This document shows positions 28,134 through 38,427 of a stretch of DNA of 64,000 bases, piece after piece. Source of the DNA: Rubrivivax sp. (GTDB taxonomy: Bacteria > Pseudomonadota > Gammaproteobacteria > Burkholderiales > Burkholderiaceae_C); NCBI GenBank assembly GCA_022843905.1, contig JALHMT010000012.1, forward strand, positions 1-64,000, in the 5' to 3' direction. A program made the translations under genes and the position numbers. Position 1 is the first letter of the stretch, and each line of letters begins with the position of its first letter. The notes beneath the pieces are model-generated. The model did not search any database, had not been told where the DNA came from, and saw nothing but the letters and a program-made list of their open reading frames with translations.

Positions 28134-29615
28134 TCAGGAGCCCGTACCCGACCAGGGATCGGCCACTCGTGGCCAGAAGTTGGGGTCGCGGTGACGGAAG
28201 GGCAGCGCGGCGATGTCGGCCGTGAGCAAGCCAGGCGAATCGGCGTACAGCACTTCGCGAGCGATCGGTGCAAAGGCGGCATGGAAGTGCTGCATGGACT
28301 TCACCACCACGGCATGTTTGCGGTTCAGGTCGATGCCCAAGCCGGTGAACAGATCGGTGCCAATGACCTGCTGGCAGCGCGATGTCAGCACCAGGTCGAT
28401 GCCCTCGGCTGTGCTCACCCAGGCCGAGGCACCCAGGGGGCTTTTGGCGCCGAAGGCGGTCTGTTCGTGGTTGTCGGCCAGCGCCCGTACGGTGACGCGC
28501 AAGTCCACGGGGGAGCCTGAGGTCGGTCCGGATTTGCCCGCCACGCGCAGGGCCAGCGTCGAGCCCAGGCCCGCCTCGAAGCACAACTGCACGGCGCCTG
28601 GGTCCCACAAGCCGCCCAGTGCGACGTTGGGGATGCCGAGCGACAGGACAGCCTGCAGCGCGAAGCTGCTGTCGCCGCGGGCACCGCCGCCCGGGTTGTC
28701 TGCCATGTCGGCCACGACGATCGGTCCCGCCTCAGACAGGGGCGGCAGCTCAGCCACGCGCCGCATCGCGGCCGCCATGGCCAGCGGTGGCTGGTGCAGA
28801 GCATGACGCAGGGCCCAAAGGCGCTGGCCGAGTTCTGACGCCAGACGCGCGGCCAGGGCGTCGTTGCCGTCGGTGATCACCCAGAGACGGGCGCCAGCCT
28901 CTGGCACGTCGCCAAACGCGAAGCCGTGCGTGTGCGAGATCGAGAGCACGCCGTTGTGTCCTTCGAGGGCCTGCAGTTCCCGCACAAAGCTCTTCAGGGG
29001 CTCGCGCGTGGTGGGCCAACTGCCCGCCATGCGGCAGTCCCAGACCGCGGTGACGGGGCGGATGCGGCGCTCCGCGGTGTCGATGGCCAGTTGCGCCACT
29101 TCAGCGGCGCGCTCATCGATGTCGGTGTGCGGGTAGGCCTTGTACGCCACCATCAGCGTGGCATGCCGAAGCATGCTGCGCGTGACATGCCCGTGCAGGT
29201 CCAGCTCGACGCCAATGGGCACGTCGGGGCCGACGATGTCGCGCGCGCGTTCGAGCAGGTCGCCCTCGCAGTCCAGGCAGTCCTCGGCCGTCATGGCACC
29301 GTGCAGCATCAACATCACGGCCTGCACCGGCAGCGCGGCGCGCAAGTCGTTCAGCAATTCGTCGCGCAGTTGCTCGTACACCGGCTGCCGAATGGGGCCG
29401 AGTGGTACGGCGGCGGCGAACAGGCCTTCGACCACTTCCCATCCTCGCAACGAGACCACGCGGCGCACGGTTTCGATGGCGCTCAGGTAGCCGCCCGGGT
29501 CCACGCCGCTCGCCGCCCCGCGGCGGATGCCTTCGGATTCGAAGGCTCCCAACCCGGTAGGGATCGGCGAGTAGGAGTTGTTCTCGGCCAGCAGGCCGGC
29601 CAGGAAGAGTTTCAT
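28134..29615 (-). CDS. M81-family (MlrC-like) metallopeptidase homologue
   Basis: 493 residues, the normal family length. The opening KLFLAGLLAENNSYSPIPT contains the conserved Glu, VELDLHGHV supplies the Asp-x-His metal pair, and DNPGGGARGDSS is the family signature. MlrC was named for cleaving linear microcystin products, but most members sit in catabolic clusters with unknown peptides or amides. It starts the minus-strand M81-RidA unit and diverges from the MFS operon, so it may share its control region, which holds the TTTCT-N5-GGAAA palindrome. Confidence 0.88.
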   Translation of the reverse strand: MKLFLAGLLAENNSYSPIPTGLGAFESEGIRRGAASGVDPGGYLSAIETVRRVVSLRGWEVVEGLFAAAVPLGPIRQPVYEQLRDELLNDLRAALPVQAVMLMLHGAMTAEDCLDCEGDLLERARDIVGPDVPIGVELDLHGHVTRSMLRHATLMVAYKAYPHTDIDERAAEVAQLAIDTAERRIRPVTAVWDCRMAGSWPTTREPLKSFVRELQALEGHNGVLSISHTHGFAFGDVPEAGARLWVITDGNDALAARLASELGQRLWALRHALHQPPLAMAAAMRRVAELPPLSEAGPIVVADMADNPGGGARGDSSFALQAVLSLGIPNVALGGLWDPGAVQLCFEAGLGSTLALRVAGKSGPTSGSPVDLRVTVRALADNHEQTAFGAKSPLGASAWVSTAEGIDLVLTSRCQQVIGTDLFTGLGIDLNRKHAVVVKSMQHFHAAFAPIAREVLYADSPGLLTADIAALPFRHRDPNFWPRVADPWSGTGS

Positions 29616-29677
29616 CGGGGGCGGGGCCAGTGGGGGCCAGTGGGCCCCATCGGGGGCCGGCGGCGACGCAGCGGTTT

Positions 29678-29726
29678 AGCTTGACCGTTCTTTGTCAATG
29701 TGTCAAGCTTGTTTCTGAAATGGAAA
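29678..29726. promoter_or_regulatory. Control region of the MFS operon: two inverted repeats
   Basis: AGCTTGAC (29678-29685) and GTCAAGCT (29702-29709) form a perfect 8-bp inverted repeat with a 16-base centre. TTTCT-GAAAT-GGAAA at 29712-29726 overlaps the proposed MFS start codon at 29720. The second element matches those at 38243-38257 and 38350-38364, so it is the proposed XRE-cupin operator. No Shine-Dalgarno is visible before the ATG. Confidence 0.5.
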
Positions 29727-31081
29727 ACGCAACAGAAACTCGCCCCTCGCCTTCGGCCGCCGCACCGGTGCCGCGGGGTGCAGCCGAGCCGCCGTGGCCA
29801 AGCGCCTCGGTGGCACAGGCGTTTGTCCTGGTGATGCTGGTGGCGGCGACGTTCTCGTTCGTGCACCGCTACGTGCCGTCCGTGCTGGTCGATCCCATCA
29901 AGCAGGAGATGGGCATCAGCGACCTGCAGTTCAGTTTGCTGCAGGGAACGGCCTTCGCGGTGCTCTACGGCGCGGCGTCGCTGGTGTGCGGGTTCCTGGC
30001 CGACCGTGTGCACCGCCGCAACCTGGTCGTGCTGGGCGTTGCGGTCTGGACGCTTGGCACGGTTCTCTTTGGCTTGTCCACCAGCTTCACGGGCTTGCTC
30101 GCCAGTCGTGCCATGGTGGGCCTGGGAGAGGCTGCGTTGGGGCCTGCCAGTGTTTCGATGCTGTGCGACTACTTCCGCCCTGAGCGGCGCGGCAGGGCCA
30201 TCGCGGTGTCGTTCTTCGGGGCCACGCTGGGCAGTGCATTGGCCTTTGCCGCGGGGGGGCACATGCTGGAAGCGGCGGCTGCCGGCCGCTACGCCGGCCT
30301 GCCCTGGGTGGGCGATCTCGCGCCCTGGCGCCAGGTGGTGGTGTTGATGGGTGTGAGCGGGTTTCTGCTGGTGCCCGCCATCCTTGCCTTTCCCGAACCG
30401 CAGCGCCGCGCCCAGGAGGTTGCCGAGCACGTGGGCAACCGGGCGCAGGAGCTGTGGGCCATGCGCGACCGCATCGTGCCCGTGGTGCTGGCGGGTGCCA
30501 CGGTGGCGCTGGCCGACTTCGGCTTCAGCATCTGGGCCACCGCGCTGCTGACGCGTACGCACGGCTTCAGCGTGGCTGATGCCGGAACGGTGCTGGGCGT
30601 CTGCATGCTGGTTGCCGGGGTGGGCGGCGGCTGGCTTGGCGGTGTGCTGTGCGACCGCGCACACGTGCGCTCACCACTCACTGGACGCATCGACACGGTC
30701 GTGCGCGCAGCGATCGCGATGCTGTTGTCGGCCTGCCTGCTGCTTCTGCCCGGTGGTTGGGCCGCCGTCGCGGCCTTTGCCTGTTGGCAGGTGGCCGCCA
30801 ACGCGGCCTATGTCGGCTGCGCTTCGACCTTGCAGGACCAGGTCAGCGGACGCACCCGTGGCATTGCCGCGGCCTTGTCCTTGTGCATGTCGATCGGATT
30901 CGGCCTGGGCCTGGGCCCCACCTCGGTGGCCGCGCTGAACCAGCAGATCGGTGGTGGAGGCGACGCCTTGTCCTCCAGCCTGCTCATCGTGCTGCTCGCC
31001 GCAGGTTCCGCCACTCTGGCTTGCGCCTGGTTGCTGCGGCGTCGTCTGGCCCGGCGAGGGTTGTCGCCGGGCCATGCTTGA
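29720..31081 (+). CDS. Major facilitator superfamily transporter
   Basis: 453 residues with about twelve hydrophobic segments. The loop 2-3 motif reads GFLADRVHRRN, and helix 4-5 has RAMVGLGEAALGPASVSML, typical of spinster/organic-anion type MFS proteins. It is an inner-membrane importer or exporter. It is the first gene of a plus-strand series: MFS, flavoprotein, deacetylase, M20 amidohydrolase, XRE-cupin regulator. The start lacks a ribosome-binding site, so a leaderless or poorly translated message is possible; no other plausible start was found before the first helix. Confidence 0.87.
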   Translation: MENATETRPSPSAAAPVPRGAAEPPWPSASVAQAFVLVMLVAATFSFVHRYVPSVLVDPIKQEMGISDLQFSLLQGTAFAVLYGAASLVCGFLADRVHRRNLVVLGVAVWTLGTVLFGLSTSFTGLLASRAMVGLGEAALGPASVSMLCDYFRPERRGRAIAVSFFGATLGSALAFAAGGHMLEAAAAGRYAGLPWVGDLAPWRQVVVLMGVSGFLLVPAILAFPEPQRRAQEVAEHVGNRAQELWAMRDRIVPVVLAGATVALADFGFSIWATALLTRTHGFSVADAGTVLGVCMLVAGVGGGWLGGVLCDRAHVRSPLTGRIDTVVRAAIAMLLSACLLLLPGGWAAVAAFACWQVAANAAYVGCASTLQDQVSGRTRGIAAALSLCMSIGFGLGLGPTSVAALNQQIGGGGDALSSSLLIVLLAAGSATLACAWLLRRRLARRGLSPGHA

Positions 31082-31129
31082 TGCAAGGGCCCGAGGTGGG
31101 AGAGCAATGATGTCCTGGAGTGTGCAGCC

Positions 31130-32827
31130 GTGAAGCTTGAGTGCGATGTGTTGGTGGCCGGGTCGGGAGCCGCGGGCCTGGCGGCCGCGGTGACTGCGGC
31201 CCACCAGGGGCTGCGCGTGGTGGTGGTGGAGAAGGCGCCCGTGTTCGGTGGAACCACGTGCTTCTCTGCCGGCCTGGTGTGGATCCCCGGCAGCCGCCAG
31301 GCGCGCGCCGCCGGCATCGAAGACGACCCGGCGCTCGCGCTGCAGTACCTGCGCGGTGAGGGCGGTGCCTACACCGACGAAGCCAAGGCCGAGGCCTACG
31401 TGCGCCAGGCGGCTGAGATCTTTGCCTGGTTCGAAGACCACACGCATGTCAGCTACCACCTGTCTCCTCTGTGGCCCGACTACCACCAGGGTGTCGCAGG
31501 TGCCTCCCGCGGGGGCCGCTCGCTGGGGGCCAACCCGTTCGACGCGCGACGCCTGGGCGCACGCATGCGCGACCTGCGGCCCCCGCTGGCCAGCACCACC
31601 ATCTTCGGCGGCATGATGGTCGGCCGTGAGGATCTGATTCATTACTACGGCATGTCCAAATCCTGGCAGAGCCGTGGGGTGGTGGTGCGCAGGTTCTTGC
31701 GCTACGTGATGGACCGATTGGGTGGCCATGGGCGCAGCACTCGGCTTTCCAACGGCAACGCGCTGGCGGCCATGCTCGCGCTCAGTGCCTTCGAGCGGGG
31801 TGTCGATCTGCGGTTGAACACGCCCATCAAGCAATTGCTGGTGGAGGACGGTTGTGTCTCGGGCGCTCTGGTGCAGACGCCCGAAGGGCCGTGCGAGATT
31901 CGAGCGCGTGCGGGCGTCGTGCTCGCCTGCGGCGGGTTTCCGGCCAACCCTGAAATGCGCGCGCGCTACTACGCCCATGTCTCGGCGGGCAAGAACCACC
32001 GCACCGCTGCGCCGGCTGACAACACCGGCGACGCCTTGCAGTTGGCCAGCCAGGCCGGCGTGGCACTGAAGGACGCGCAGCATCACCCGGCGGCCTGGAC
32101 GCCGATGTCGCTGGTGCCGCAACCCGATGGCACTGATGTGCCCTTTCCGCACTACAACGATCGCGGCAAGGCGGGCTACATCGCAGTGGACCGGCGCGGG
32201 CGGCGCTTCATCAGCGAGTCGCTGTCGTATCACGACTTCGTGCCGGCCATGGTCCACGCCTGCCGAGACGATGCCGAGGTGTGCAGCTGGATCGTTTGTG
32301 ACAGTCGCGCCATCCGCCAGTATGGCCTAGGACGGGTGCCGCCCTGGCCCTTGCCCATCGGGTCCTTCATCGGCAGCGGCTACCTCAAGCGCGGGCAGAC
32401 GCTGGATGAACTGGCGCAGGCCTGTGGCATCGATGCCGCAGGCCTTCGTCAGACGGTGGCACGGCTGAACGCCGGCGCAGGGCGCGGCATCGACGAAGAG
32501 TTCAACAAGGGTGCTGATGTCTACGAACGCTTCAATGGCAGCCGTGGCCATGTTCCCAACCCGTGCGTGGCACCCATCGAGCAAGGGCCGTTCTACGCCG
32601 TGAAGGTGGTGCCGGGTGACATTGGCAGCTTCGTGGGTCTTCAGACCGACGAGCACGCCCGGGCGCTTGACGTGCAGGGCCGGCCCATCGAGGGCCTTTA
32701 CGTGGCAGGCAACGACGCTGCCAGTTTCATGGGCGGCACCTATCCCGGTGCCGGCATCACCCTGGGCCCGGCGATGATCTTCGGCCACATCGCGGCCCGG
32801 CACGCCCTGCAGCGTCTGCCAGCCTGA
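31130..32827 (+). CDS. FAD-dependent oxidoreductase (fumarate reductase/3-ketosteroid dehydrogenase type)
   Basis: 565 residues from a GTG start. The N-terminal dinucleotide fold reads VAGSGAAGLAAAVTAAHQ with the acidic strand end VVVEKAP. GGTTCFSAGLVWIP follows, and the C-terminal FAD-binding phrase is GNDAASFMGGTYPGAGITLGP. The class moves hydride to or from activated C-C bonds. It is closer in layout to 3-ketosteroid dehydrogenases and flavocytochrome c than to amine oxidases. It sits 48 bases after the MFS gene and 20 bases before the deacetylase gene, so it is probably part of the same operon. Confidence 0.87.
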   Translation: MKLECDVLVAGSGAAGLAAAVTAAHQGLRVVVVEKAPVFGGTTCFSAGLVWIPGSRQARAAGIEDDPALALQYLRGEGGAYTDEAKAEAYVRQAAEIFAWFEDHTHVSYHLSPLWPDYHQGVAGASRGGRSLGANPFDARRLGARMRDLRPPLASTTIFGGMMVGREDLIHYYGMSKSWQSRGVVVRRFLRYVMDRLGGHGRSTRLSNGNALAAMLALSAFERGVDLRLNTPIKQLLVEDGCVSGALVQTPEGPCEIRARAGVVLACGGFPANPEMRARYYAHVSAGKNHRTAAPADNTGDALQLASQAGVALKDAQHHPAAWTPMSLVPQPDGTDVPFPHYNDRGKAGYIAVDRRGRRFISESLSYHDFVPAMVHACRDDAEVCSWIVCDSRAIRQYGLGRVPPWPLPIGSFIGSGYLKRGQTLDELAQACGIDAAGLRQTVARLNAGAGRGIDEEFNKGADVYERFNGSRGHVPNPCVAPIEQGPFYAVKVVPGDIGSFVGLQTDEHARALDVQGRPIEGLYVAGNDAASFMGGTYPGAGITLGPAMIFGHIAARHALQRLPA

Positions 32828-32847
32828 GCATCGCGAGGACCACGCTC

Positions 32848-33893
32848 ATGCTCATCTTCCATGGCGCCGCCCACCGCTCGCACGACCCCAGCCCGGCCAT
32901 GGCGCGCGCAGGCCAGCCGCCGAATTTCGACACGCCCGATCGCGTGGATGTGGTGCTGGACGCTTTGCGGGCCCAAGGGGCGCACCGGCTGCAGTTGGCT
33001 GGCGACGCCGGCCTGGCACCCATCGCGCGGGTGCATCGGGCCGACTACCTGAACTTCCTGCAGACAGCCTGGGAACGCTGGCCGCGCGAGCGTGGTGCGG
33101 AGCTGGCCTTGCCCCAGTTCTGGCCAGGTCCTGGCAGCCCAGCCGGCGGTCCGCCCGCACGCTGCCCTGACTCTGTCGTGGCCCAGCTCGGCTGGTTTGC
33201 CGGTGATGCCATCGCGCCCTTGATGGCCGGCACATGGGCAGCGGCCTATGGGTCCGCCCAGGTGGCGCTGTCGGCCCAGCGCGCTGTGACCGAGGGCGTG
33301 CGCTCGGCGTTCGCCCTGTGCCGTCCGCCCGGGCACCACGCCGGCACTGCACGCCTGGCCGGCTATTGCTACTTGAACAACGCAGCGATCGCCGCGCAGG
33401 CCTTCATCGACGGCGGGCTGCGCCGCGTGGCGGTGTTCGATGTGGATTACCACCACGGCAACGGCACCCAGGAGATCTTCTACGAGCGAGCCGACGTGCT
33501 CGTCTGTTCCGTGCACGCCGACCCGGCCGAGGACTACCCGTTCTTCGTCGGGCGTGCCGATGAGATCGGTGCGGGGCCCGGTGAAGGCTTCAACCTGAAC
33601 TGCCCGCTGCCGGCCGGCAGCGACTGGCCGACCTGGCGCGCGGCGATGGAGACGTGCTGCCGTCGTATCGAGGCCTTTGCGCCTCAGGCCCTCGTGGTGT
33701 CGTTGGGCGTGGACACGCACCGTGACGACCCTTCCGGCGGCTTCAAGCTCGACAGCAGCCATTACGTCCTGATGGGCCGACGCATGGGCGAGCTGGGTCT
33801 GCCGACTCTGTTCGTCCTGGAAGGCGGCTACGGGCTCGAGGTATTGGGCGTGAACGTCACGAACGTAATGGCGGGCTTTGAGGGGGCAGCCTC

Positions 33894-33897
<4 letters not shown>
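32848..33897 (+). CDS. Acetylpolyamine amidohydrolase-like deacetylase
   Basis: 349 residues. The whole active site of the deacetylase superfamily is present: H163-H164 (RPPGHHAG), zinc ligands D200 and H202 (DVDYHHGNG) and D289 (LGVDTHRDDP), and catalytic Y328 (LEGGYGLEVL). Spacing matches acetylpolyamine amidohydrolase of Mycoplana with a constant offset of five, as I recall that enzyme. Expected reaction: hydrolysis of an acetyl or other acyl group from an amine such as acetylputrescine. GAGGA precedes the ATG. Its stop overlaps the next start as ATGA. Confidence 0.88.
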
Positions 33898-35084
<1,187 letters not shown>

Positions 35085-35151
35085 CACTGAGGCAACCGCA
35101 CCTTCAGGCGTGCCGACCGGCCCTTCCAGACCCCTTGACCCGACCACACAC

Positions 35152-35895
35152 ATGAGTGATTCCGAGCCTCAGCTCCACAACCTGCCCGCTCGCCCCGGGG
35201 CGGTGGTGCGGGCCGTGCGCGAGCAGCGCGGCTGGACATTGGCCGAAGTCAGCGAGCGCACGGGCTTGTCGGTTTCCACCCTTTCGAAGGTGGAAAACGA
35301 CAAGATGTCGCTCACCTATGACAAGCTCTCGCGCATCAGCAAGGGGCTGGCCATCGACATCGGGCAGCTCTTTGCCGCGGGCTCGGCCCCCAGCGGCGCA
35401 GCGCCTGCGCGGATGGCCGGCTTCTCAGGCCGGCGCAGCGTGTCCCGCAGCGGCGAGGGCAGCGTCATCGACACGCCCAACTACGGACACGTGTACCCGG
35501 CCACCGATCTCCTCAACAAGCAGATGGTGCCCATCTTCGGCCAACCGAAAGCGCGCACACTGGGGGAGTTCGGCGAACTGCTGCGCCACAGTGGTGAGGA
35601 ATTTTCGGTGGTGCTGGAAGGTGCAGTGACGTTCCACACCGAGCTCTATGCCCCGGTGCTGCTGCAGGCCGGCGACTCGGTGTACTTCGACAGCAGCATG
35701 GGGCATGCCTACCTGCGCGTGGGCGACGGGCCCTGCCGTGTGCTGACCGTGTGCTCCGACGGGCCATCGCTGGCGGCGGCCGGCTATCCGCCAGCCATGG
35801 CCGAGCCGCAGGTTGTACGGGCACCTGCACCGAAGGAAGTGACCGCACCCGCCCCGGCGAAGCCACCCCCAAAACCCAAGACTCGAAAACGCTGA
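35152..35895 (+). CDS. XRE-family regulator with C-terminal cupin
   Basis: 247 residues. An HTH_3 domain spans about 15-75 (VREQRGWTLAEVSERTGLSVSTLSKVEN) and a cupin beta-barrel about 115-205 (EEFSVVLEGAVTFHTELY, SVYFDSSMGHAYLRVG). The tail is Pro/Ala/Lys-rich. Regulators of this design, PuuR for example, often control amine or amino-acid catabolism and bind short palindromes. It ends the MFS operon and is the best candidate to recognise TTTCY-N5-GGAWA. A TTTCCACC/GGTGGAAA inverted repeat inside its own helix-turn-helix codons (35273-35296) may be coincidence. Confidence 0.88.
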   Translation: MSDSEPQLHNLPARPGAVVRAVREQRGWTLAEVSERTGLSVSTLSKVENDKMSLTYDKLSRISKGLAIDIGQLFAAGSAPSGAAPARMAGFSGRRSVSRSGEGSVIDTPNYGHVYPATDLLNKQMVPIFGQPKARTLGEFGELLRHSGEEFSVVLEGAVTFHTELYAPVLLQAGDSVYFDSSMGHAYLRVGDGPCRVLTVCSDGPSLAAAGYPPAMAEPQVVRAPAPKEVTAPAPAKPPPKPKTRKR

Positions 35896-35928
35896 TTCTC
35901 GCGGCGCGAACGCCAGCAGGCGCCGCTG

Positions 35929-36807
35929 CTACAGACAGACGGTGCCGCGCATCATCTCCACGCACTGGCCAGCAAGCCACACGCGCACGCCATCGTCGCC
36001 ACGTTGGGCGCCGGCATGCAGCACACTCGGGCGGCCGATCTCCGCACCCATCTGCATCACGATCCGGTTGCTCGGCGCACCATCCCGCTCCAGCAGCAGG
36101 CCAGCCAGCGCGGCCGTGGCGCTGCCGCAAGCGGGATCTTCGGTCACGCCATACAGCGGGCCGAAGACGCGCGATCGCAACTGGTCGCCGTCGCGGGCGT
36201 ACAGACACAGCATGAAGCGGCCCTGCGGCCCCAGCCAGCGGTCTGCCGCCGCCCGGAAAGCCGAGGCATCGGGCGCGGCGCGCGCCAGCACGTTGACCGA
36301 GACCTCGGCGCACACAGCGTCGAGGCCGACCGAGGCCACATCGGTGCGTCGGATGTCGCCCGCGTCCAGTTTGGCGCACGGCGCCAGGTCGGCCGCGCTG
36401 GGAGCGGCACCCAGCCTCAGCGCCTGAGGTGCCATCAAGCGGCAGATGCGCAACTCTCCGCCCTCGCGCTCCACGCCGATCTCCACCAGCCCGCTGCCGC
36501 CCTCGAAGGTCAGGCGGCCTTGGGTGTCGCGCCCCTGCGCCGCCAGCACCCAAGCGGTGCCGATGTTCGGGTGGCCAGCAAAGCCGATCTCGGCCGACGG
36601 CGTGAAGATGCGGACCTTGGCGGTGTGGCCAGAGTCATCGGGTGGCAGCACGAAGGTCGTCTCGCTGAGGTTGAACTCGCCGGCCAGGGCCTGCATCGTC
36701 GCAGTGTCCAGACCGCGGGCGTCGGCGAAGACGGCCAGCGGGTTGCCGCCGAATCGGCGGTCGGTGAACACGTCCAGGGTGACGAACTCGTAGGAACGGG
36801 CCATCAC
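35929..36807 (-). CDS. PhzF-family isomerase/epimerase-like protein
   Basis: 292 residues. Family marks are FTDRRFGGNPLAVF, the catalytic Glu in NLSETTFVLPP (E49), IFTPSAEIGFAGHPNIGTA and TEDPACGSATAAL. The fold is that of diaminopimelate epimerase. PhzF isomerises a phenazine precursor, but most members have unknown substrates. No phenazine genes are nearby. Its start overlaps the stop of the aminotransferase gene, with which it forms a coupled pair read from the promoter region at 38.2 kb. Confidence 0.87.
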   Translation of the reverse strand: MMARSYEFVTLDVFTDRRFGGNPLAVFADARGLDTATMQALAGEFNLSETTFVLPPDDSGHTAKVRIFTPSAEIGFAGHPNIGTAWVLAAQGRDTQGRLTFEGGSGLVEIGVEREGGELRICRLMAPQALRLGAAPSAADLAPCAKLDAGDIRRTDVASVGLDAVCAEVSVNVLARAAPDASAFRAAADRWLGPQGRFMLCLYARDGDQLRSRVFGPLYGVTEDPACGSATAALAGLLLERDGAPSNRIVMQMGAEIGRPSVLHAGAQRGDDGVRVWLAGQCVEMMRGTVCL

Positions 36808-38219
36808 GCGGCTCCCCGGCGCTGGTCCGCGCTCAGCATCGCCGTGGCACGTGCAATGGCCCGGTGCAGCATCTCGGCAATCTGGTCGGCATCGCTGCGC
36901 GTGAGCATGAGCGGGGGCGAGATGCCCACAATGTCGTTCACGGGCAGCGGCCTGGCCAGCAGCCCTTCTTCCATGGCCAGGCCTGCAACCTGGGCCGAAA
37001 ACTTCAGCGTAGCGTCAAGCCGCCGCCGCGGCGGACCCTCGGCCACGAACTCCACGGCCTGCAGCAGGCCGGCGCCGCGCACGTCACCCACGAGCGGGTT
37101 GGTGGCCAGGCGCTCGCGCAACTGCGCAAGCAGATAGCCGCCCACCTCGGCGGCGTTCTCGCAAAGCCCTTCTTCTTCGATGATGCGGATGTTCGCCAAG
37201 GCGGCGGCGGCGCCCAGGGGGTGCGCCGAGTAGGTGTAGCCGTGCGCAAAGAATCCGTGCGTCCGCGCGCCGTCCTGCAGCGCCTGCCAGACCTTGGGGC
37301 CGACCAGCGAGGCCGACAGCGGGGCGTAGCCACTGCTCAAGCCCTTGGCCAGCGTGATCAGGTCGGCCTCGATGCCATAGCCGTCGACGGCCAGCATGTG
37401 GCCTACGCGGCCGAAGGCGGTGATCACCTCGTCGGCGATCAGCAGCACGTCGTACTTGCGCAGCACGGCCTGGATGGCTTCCCAGTAGCCCGCCGGGGGC
37501 GGCAGGATGCCGCCGGAGCCGACGACGGGCTCGGCAATGAACGCGCCCACGGTGTCGGGGCCCTCGGCCAGGATGAGCCGTTCCAGTTCGTCGGCGCAGC
37601 GTTGCGAGAACGCGCGCGGGTCGGTCTCGGGCGCCCAGAAGGCGTCGGGCGCGAGCGTGTGCTTCGCCAGCGCAAAGGGCAGGTCGAAACCGCTGTGATA
37701 GTTCGGCAGCCCCGTCAGGCTGGCCGTCATCGTGGTGGCACCGTGGTAGCCGCGCTGGCGCGCGATGATCTTCTTCTTCTGGGGCTTTCCGATGACGTTG
37801 TGGTAGTACCAGACCAGCTTGATCTGCGTCTCGTTGGCGTCTGAACCCGACAGGCCAAAGAAGACGCGCTTCATGCGCCCGCCTGTGAGCGCGATCAGCT
37901 TCTCGGCCAGCACGATGGCTTTCGGGTGCGAGGCACCCGCGAAGATATGGTAGTAGGGCAGCTCGGCCGCCTGCTCGGCAATGGCGTCGACGATGGCTTG
38001 TCGGCCGTAACCCACATTGACGCAGTACATGCCCGACATGCCGTCGATGACCGAGCGTCCGTGGGCGTCGGTCACACGAATGCCCGATGCACTTTGCACG
38101 ATGCGCTGGCCCGGAACGCGGCCGGCCGCAAAGTCGTCGGCGCGGGTAAAGGGGTGCAGCAAGGAGTCGCGATCGCGCTGCTCCAGCGTCGGGGCCGCTG
38201 CGGGGCTGTCAAGGGCCAT
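36804..38219 (-). CDS. Class III omega-aminotransferase
   Basis: 471 residues. The PLP lysine is in LITLAKGLSSGYAPLSA, with YHGATTMTASLTG and LLIADEVITAFGR upstream. The N-terminal LLHPFTRADDF and MSGMYCVNVGYGRQ resemble beta-alanine/putrescine:pyruvate aminotransferases (SpuC-like). It would convert a terminal amine to an aldehyde with pyruvate as acceptor. TTTCC-GTTTT-GGAAA lies 24 bases upstream of the start, ahead of the CTCCTGGAGA ribosome-binding region. It is divergent from the TonB receptor. Confidence 0.88.
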   Translation of the reverse strand: MALDSPAAAPTLEQRDRDSLLHPFTRADDFAAGRVPGQRIVQSASGIRVTDAHGRSVIDGMSGMYCVNVGYGRQAIVDAIAEQAAELPYYHIFAGASHPKAIVLAEKLIALTGGRMKRVFFGLSGSDANETQIKLVWYYHNVIGKPQKKKIIARQRGYHGATTMTASLTGLPNYHSGFDLPFALAKHTLAPDAFWAPETDPRAFSQRCADELERLILAEGPDTVGAFIAEPVVGSGGILPPPAGYWEAIQAVLRKYDVLLIADEVITAFGRVGHMLAVDGYGIEADLITLAKGLSSGYAPLSASLVGPKVWQALQDGARTHGFFAHGYTYSAHPLGAAAALANIRIIEEEGLCENAAEVGGYLLAQLRERLATNPLVGDVRGAGLLQAVEFVAEGPPRRRLDATLKFSAQVAGLAMEEGLLARPLPVNDIVGISPPLMLTRSDADQIAEMLHRAIARATAMLSADQRRGAA

Positions 38220-38242
38220 GGTGGTCTCCAGGAGAAAAGTAG

Positions 38243-38257
38243 TTTCCGTTTTGGAAA
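38243..38257. promoter_or_regulatory. Candidate operator TTTCC-GTTTT-GGAAA
   Basis: A perfect 5+5 bp inverted repeat 24 bases upstream of the aminotransferase start. It is one of only three matches to TTTCY-N5-GGAWA found at promoters in the window. Confidence 0.55.
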
Positions 38258-38349
38258 TGTAGCGCCAGGCGACCTCACTTGTCCACTCTAGGCAAGGAGG
38301 CGCGATGGCGGAATCCCCGGCTCTGCAGGCACCGTGATTGCATCAGAGG

Positions 38350-38364
38350 TTTCCGCAATGGATA
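38350..38364. promoter_or_regulatory. Candidate operator TTTCC-GCAAT-GGATA with adjacent TTGACA
   Basis: Same spacing as the site at 38243 but with one mismatch in the right arm. TTGACA follows at 38370-38375 and could be the -35 box of the TonB receptor promoter; no consensus -10 box is visible. GAAAC also repeats directly at 38381 and 38394. Confidence 0.5.
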
Positions 38365-38427
38365 TTGTGTTGACATGATGGAAACTTTTCGCAGAAACTG
38401 TGTCACCTACTGGAAAGGATGGACTCC

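Noticed and set aside
35273-35296. TTTCCACC-N8-GGTGGAAA within the XRE gene as an autoregulatory site
   Set aside because: It lies inside codons for the conserved STLSKVEN helix, which alone can produce the symmetry; not strong enough to claim.
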